DNA of 46,448 nt from NCBI RefSeq assembly GCF_000159635.1, contig NZ_GG667191.1, positions 282,933-329,380 of the forward strand, in the 5' to 3' direction. The position numbers were made by a program, and so were the translations under genes. This document shows, one piece after another, positions 46,234 through 46,448 of this stretch. The notes below the pieces were generated by a model, which did no database searches, was not told the origin of the DNA, and was given only the letters and a program-made list of their open reading frames with translations. Numbering within the stretch: the first letter of the stretch is position 1; each line of letters opens with the position of its first letter. The stretch comes from Corynebacterium lipophiloflavum DSM 44291 (lineage in GTDB: Bacteria; Actinomycetota; Actinomycetes; Mycobacteriales; Mycobacteriaceae).

Positions 46234-46448
46234 AGCGAGCGCGCTCCTTGTATGTCGTTGCCGTTGATTAGTTCATTCTACCTAAGGTCTCTGGTACATC
46301 TTACAAGCTCAGTGTGGGGCGTGTGTAGGAAATCCGCGACATATCTTTGTCGGCCACGTACAAAAGAGCCGGTGCTGTGCACTGAAGCGTCCTGGGTTTA
46401 GTTCCGCTTCTTTTACGGCCCTGTGTTGATGGGCTCGGTGAGATAGTG
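46234..46448 (-). promoter_or_regulatory. Upstream region of the second fadD copy
   Basis: No gene is visible in these 215 bases. A -10 TAGAAT lies on the minus strand at 46275-46280, giving a leader of about 35 bases. The remainder is AT-rich relative to the genes and continues past the window edge. Confidence 0.5.

Overview
The window is a high-GC actinobacterial chromosome segment and almost certainly Corynebacterium. The evidence is the order topA / membrane adenylate cyclase (cyaB) / holB, a fused rmlCD next to rmlB, a mycolyltransferase, lpd / ramB / sdhCAB in the order I know from C. glutamicum, and many corynebacterial or mycobacterial orphan families (DUF2505, DUF2516, DUF2993/LmeA, DUF4244). 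No phage, insertion sequence, CRISPR array or plasmid gene was seen. Nearly all of it is core-genome sequence. The only gene of a family known to move is a DUF222/HNH gene at about 17.4-18.7 kb.

Layout. 0-1.2 kb: the end of a Tad/Flp pilus locus (TadC-like end, Flp-like DUF4244, two TadE-like minor pilins), facing an MrfA/Hrq1-like helicase. 3.5-10.6 kb: cspA, a DedA protein, topA, cyaB, holB and a tRNA-Thr(CGT). 10.6-15.5 kb: a DUF4442 thioesterase-like gene with an acyl-CoA ligase, a secreted SGNH hydrolase, and a mycothiol-dependent formaldehyde detoxification pair (mscR plus an MBL hydrolase). 15.5-27.8 kb: envelope genes, namely two GT2 glycosyltransferases, DUF2304, rmlA, rmlB, rmlCD, a flippase-like protein, an M1 peptidase and a trehalose corynomycolyltransferase. 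These supply dTDP-rhamnose for the arabinogalactan linker and mycolates for the outer membrane. 28-36 kb: a tiny 36-aa ORF, lpd, an SRPBCC protein, ramB, sdhCAB and a membrane protein. 36-46 kb: DUF445, coiled-coil, DUF2516, a degenerate DeoC-like protein, LmeA, a methyltransferase, DUF2505, murB, a DJ-1/PfpI protein and two tandem long-chain acyl-CoA ligases.

Regulation is readable. A TANNNT -10 box lies 6-10 nt before the start codon of more than ten genes (cyaB, holB, GT2, rmlB, rmlCD, M1, lpd, SRPBCC, LmeA, DUF2505, murB, fadD). This is the layout of leaderless transcripts. In several cases the -10 box overlaps or abuts the stop codon of the upstream gene. The ramB-sdhC gap holds a GlxR(cAMP)-type site, RamB-like and RamA-like motifs, and a tandem 10-bp repeat with an 11-nt period. 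The cAMP source, cyaB, is in the same window.

Most notable items: mscR appears to start at ACG, exactly where a leaderless mRNA should begin and where family members have their initiator Met; a 28-bp inverted pair of TGAC-type operators sits upstream of a CMD-family gene; a 36-aa amphipathic small protein lies upstream of lpd; murB and the DUF2505 gene share overlapping divergent -10 boxes; a cysteine-paired membrane protein is wedged between rmlB and rmlCD; and the DeoC-like protein lacks the catalytic lysine motifs. I did not find a clearly new multi-gene system.
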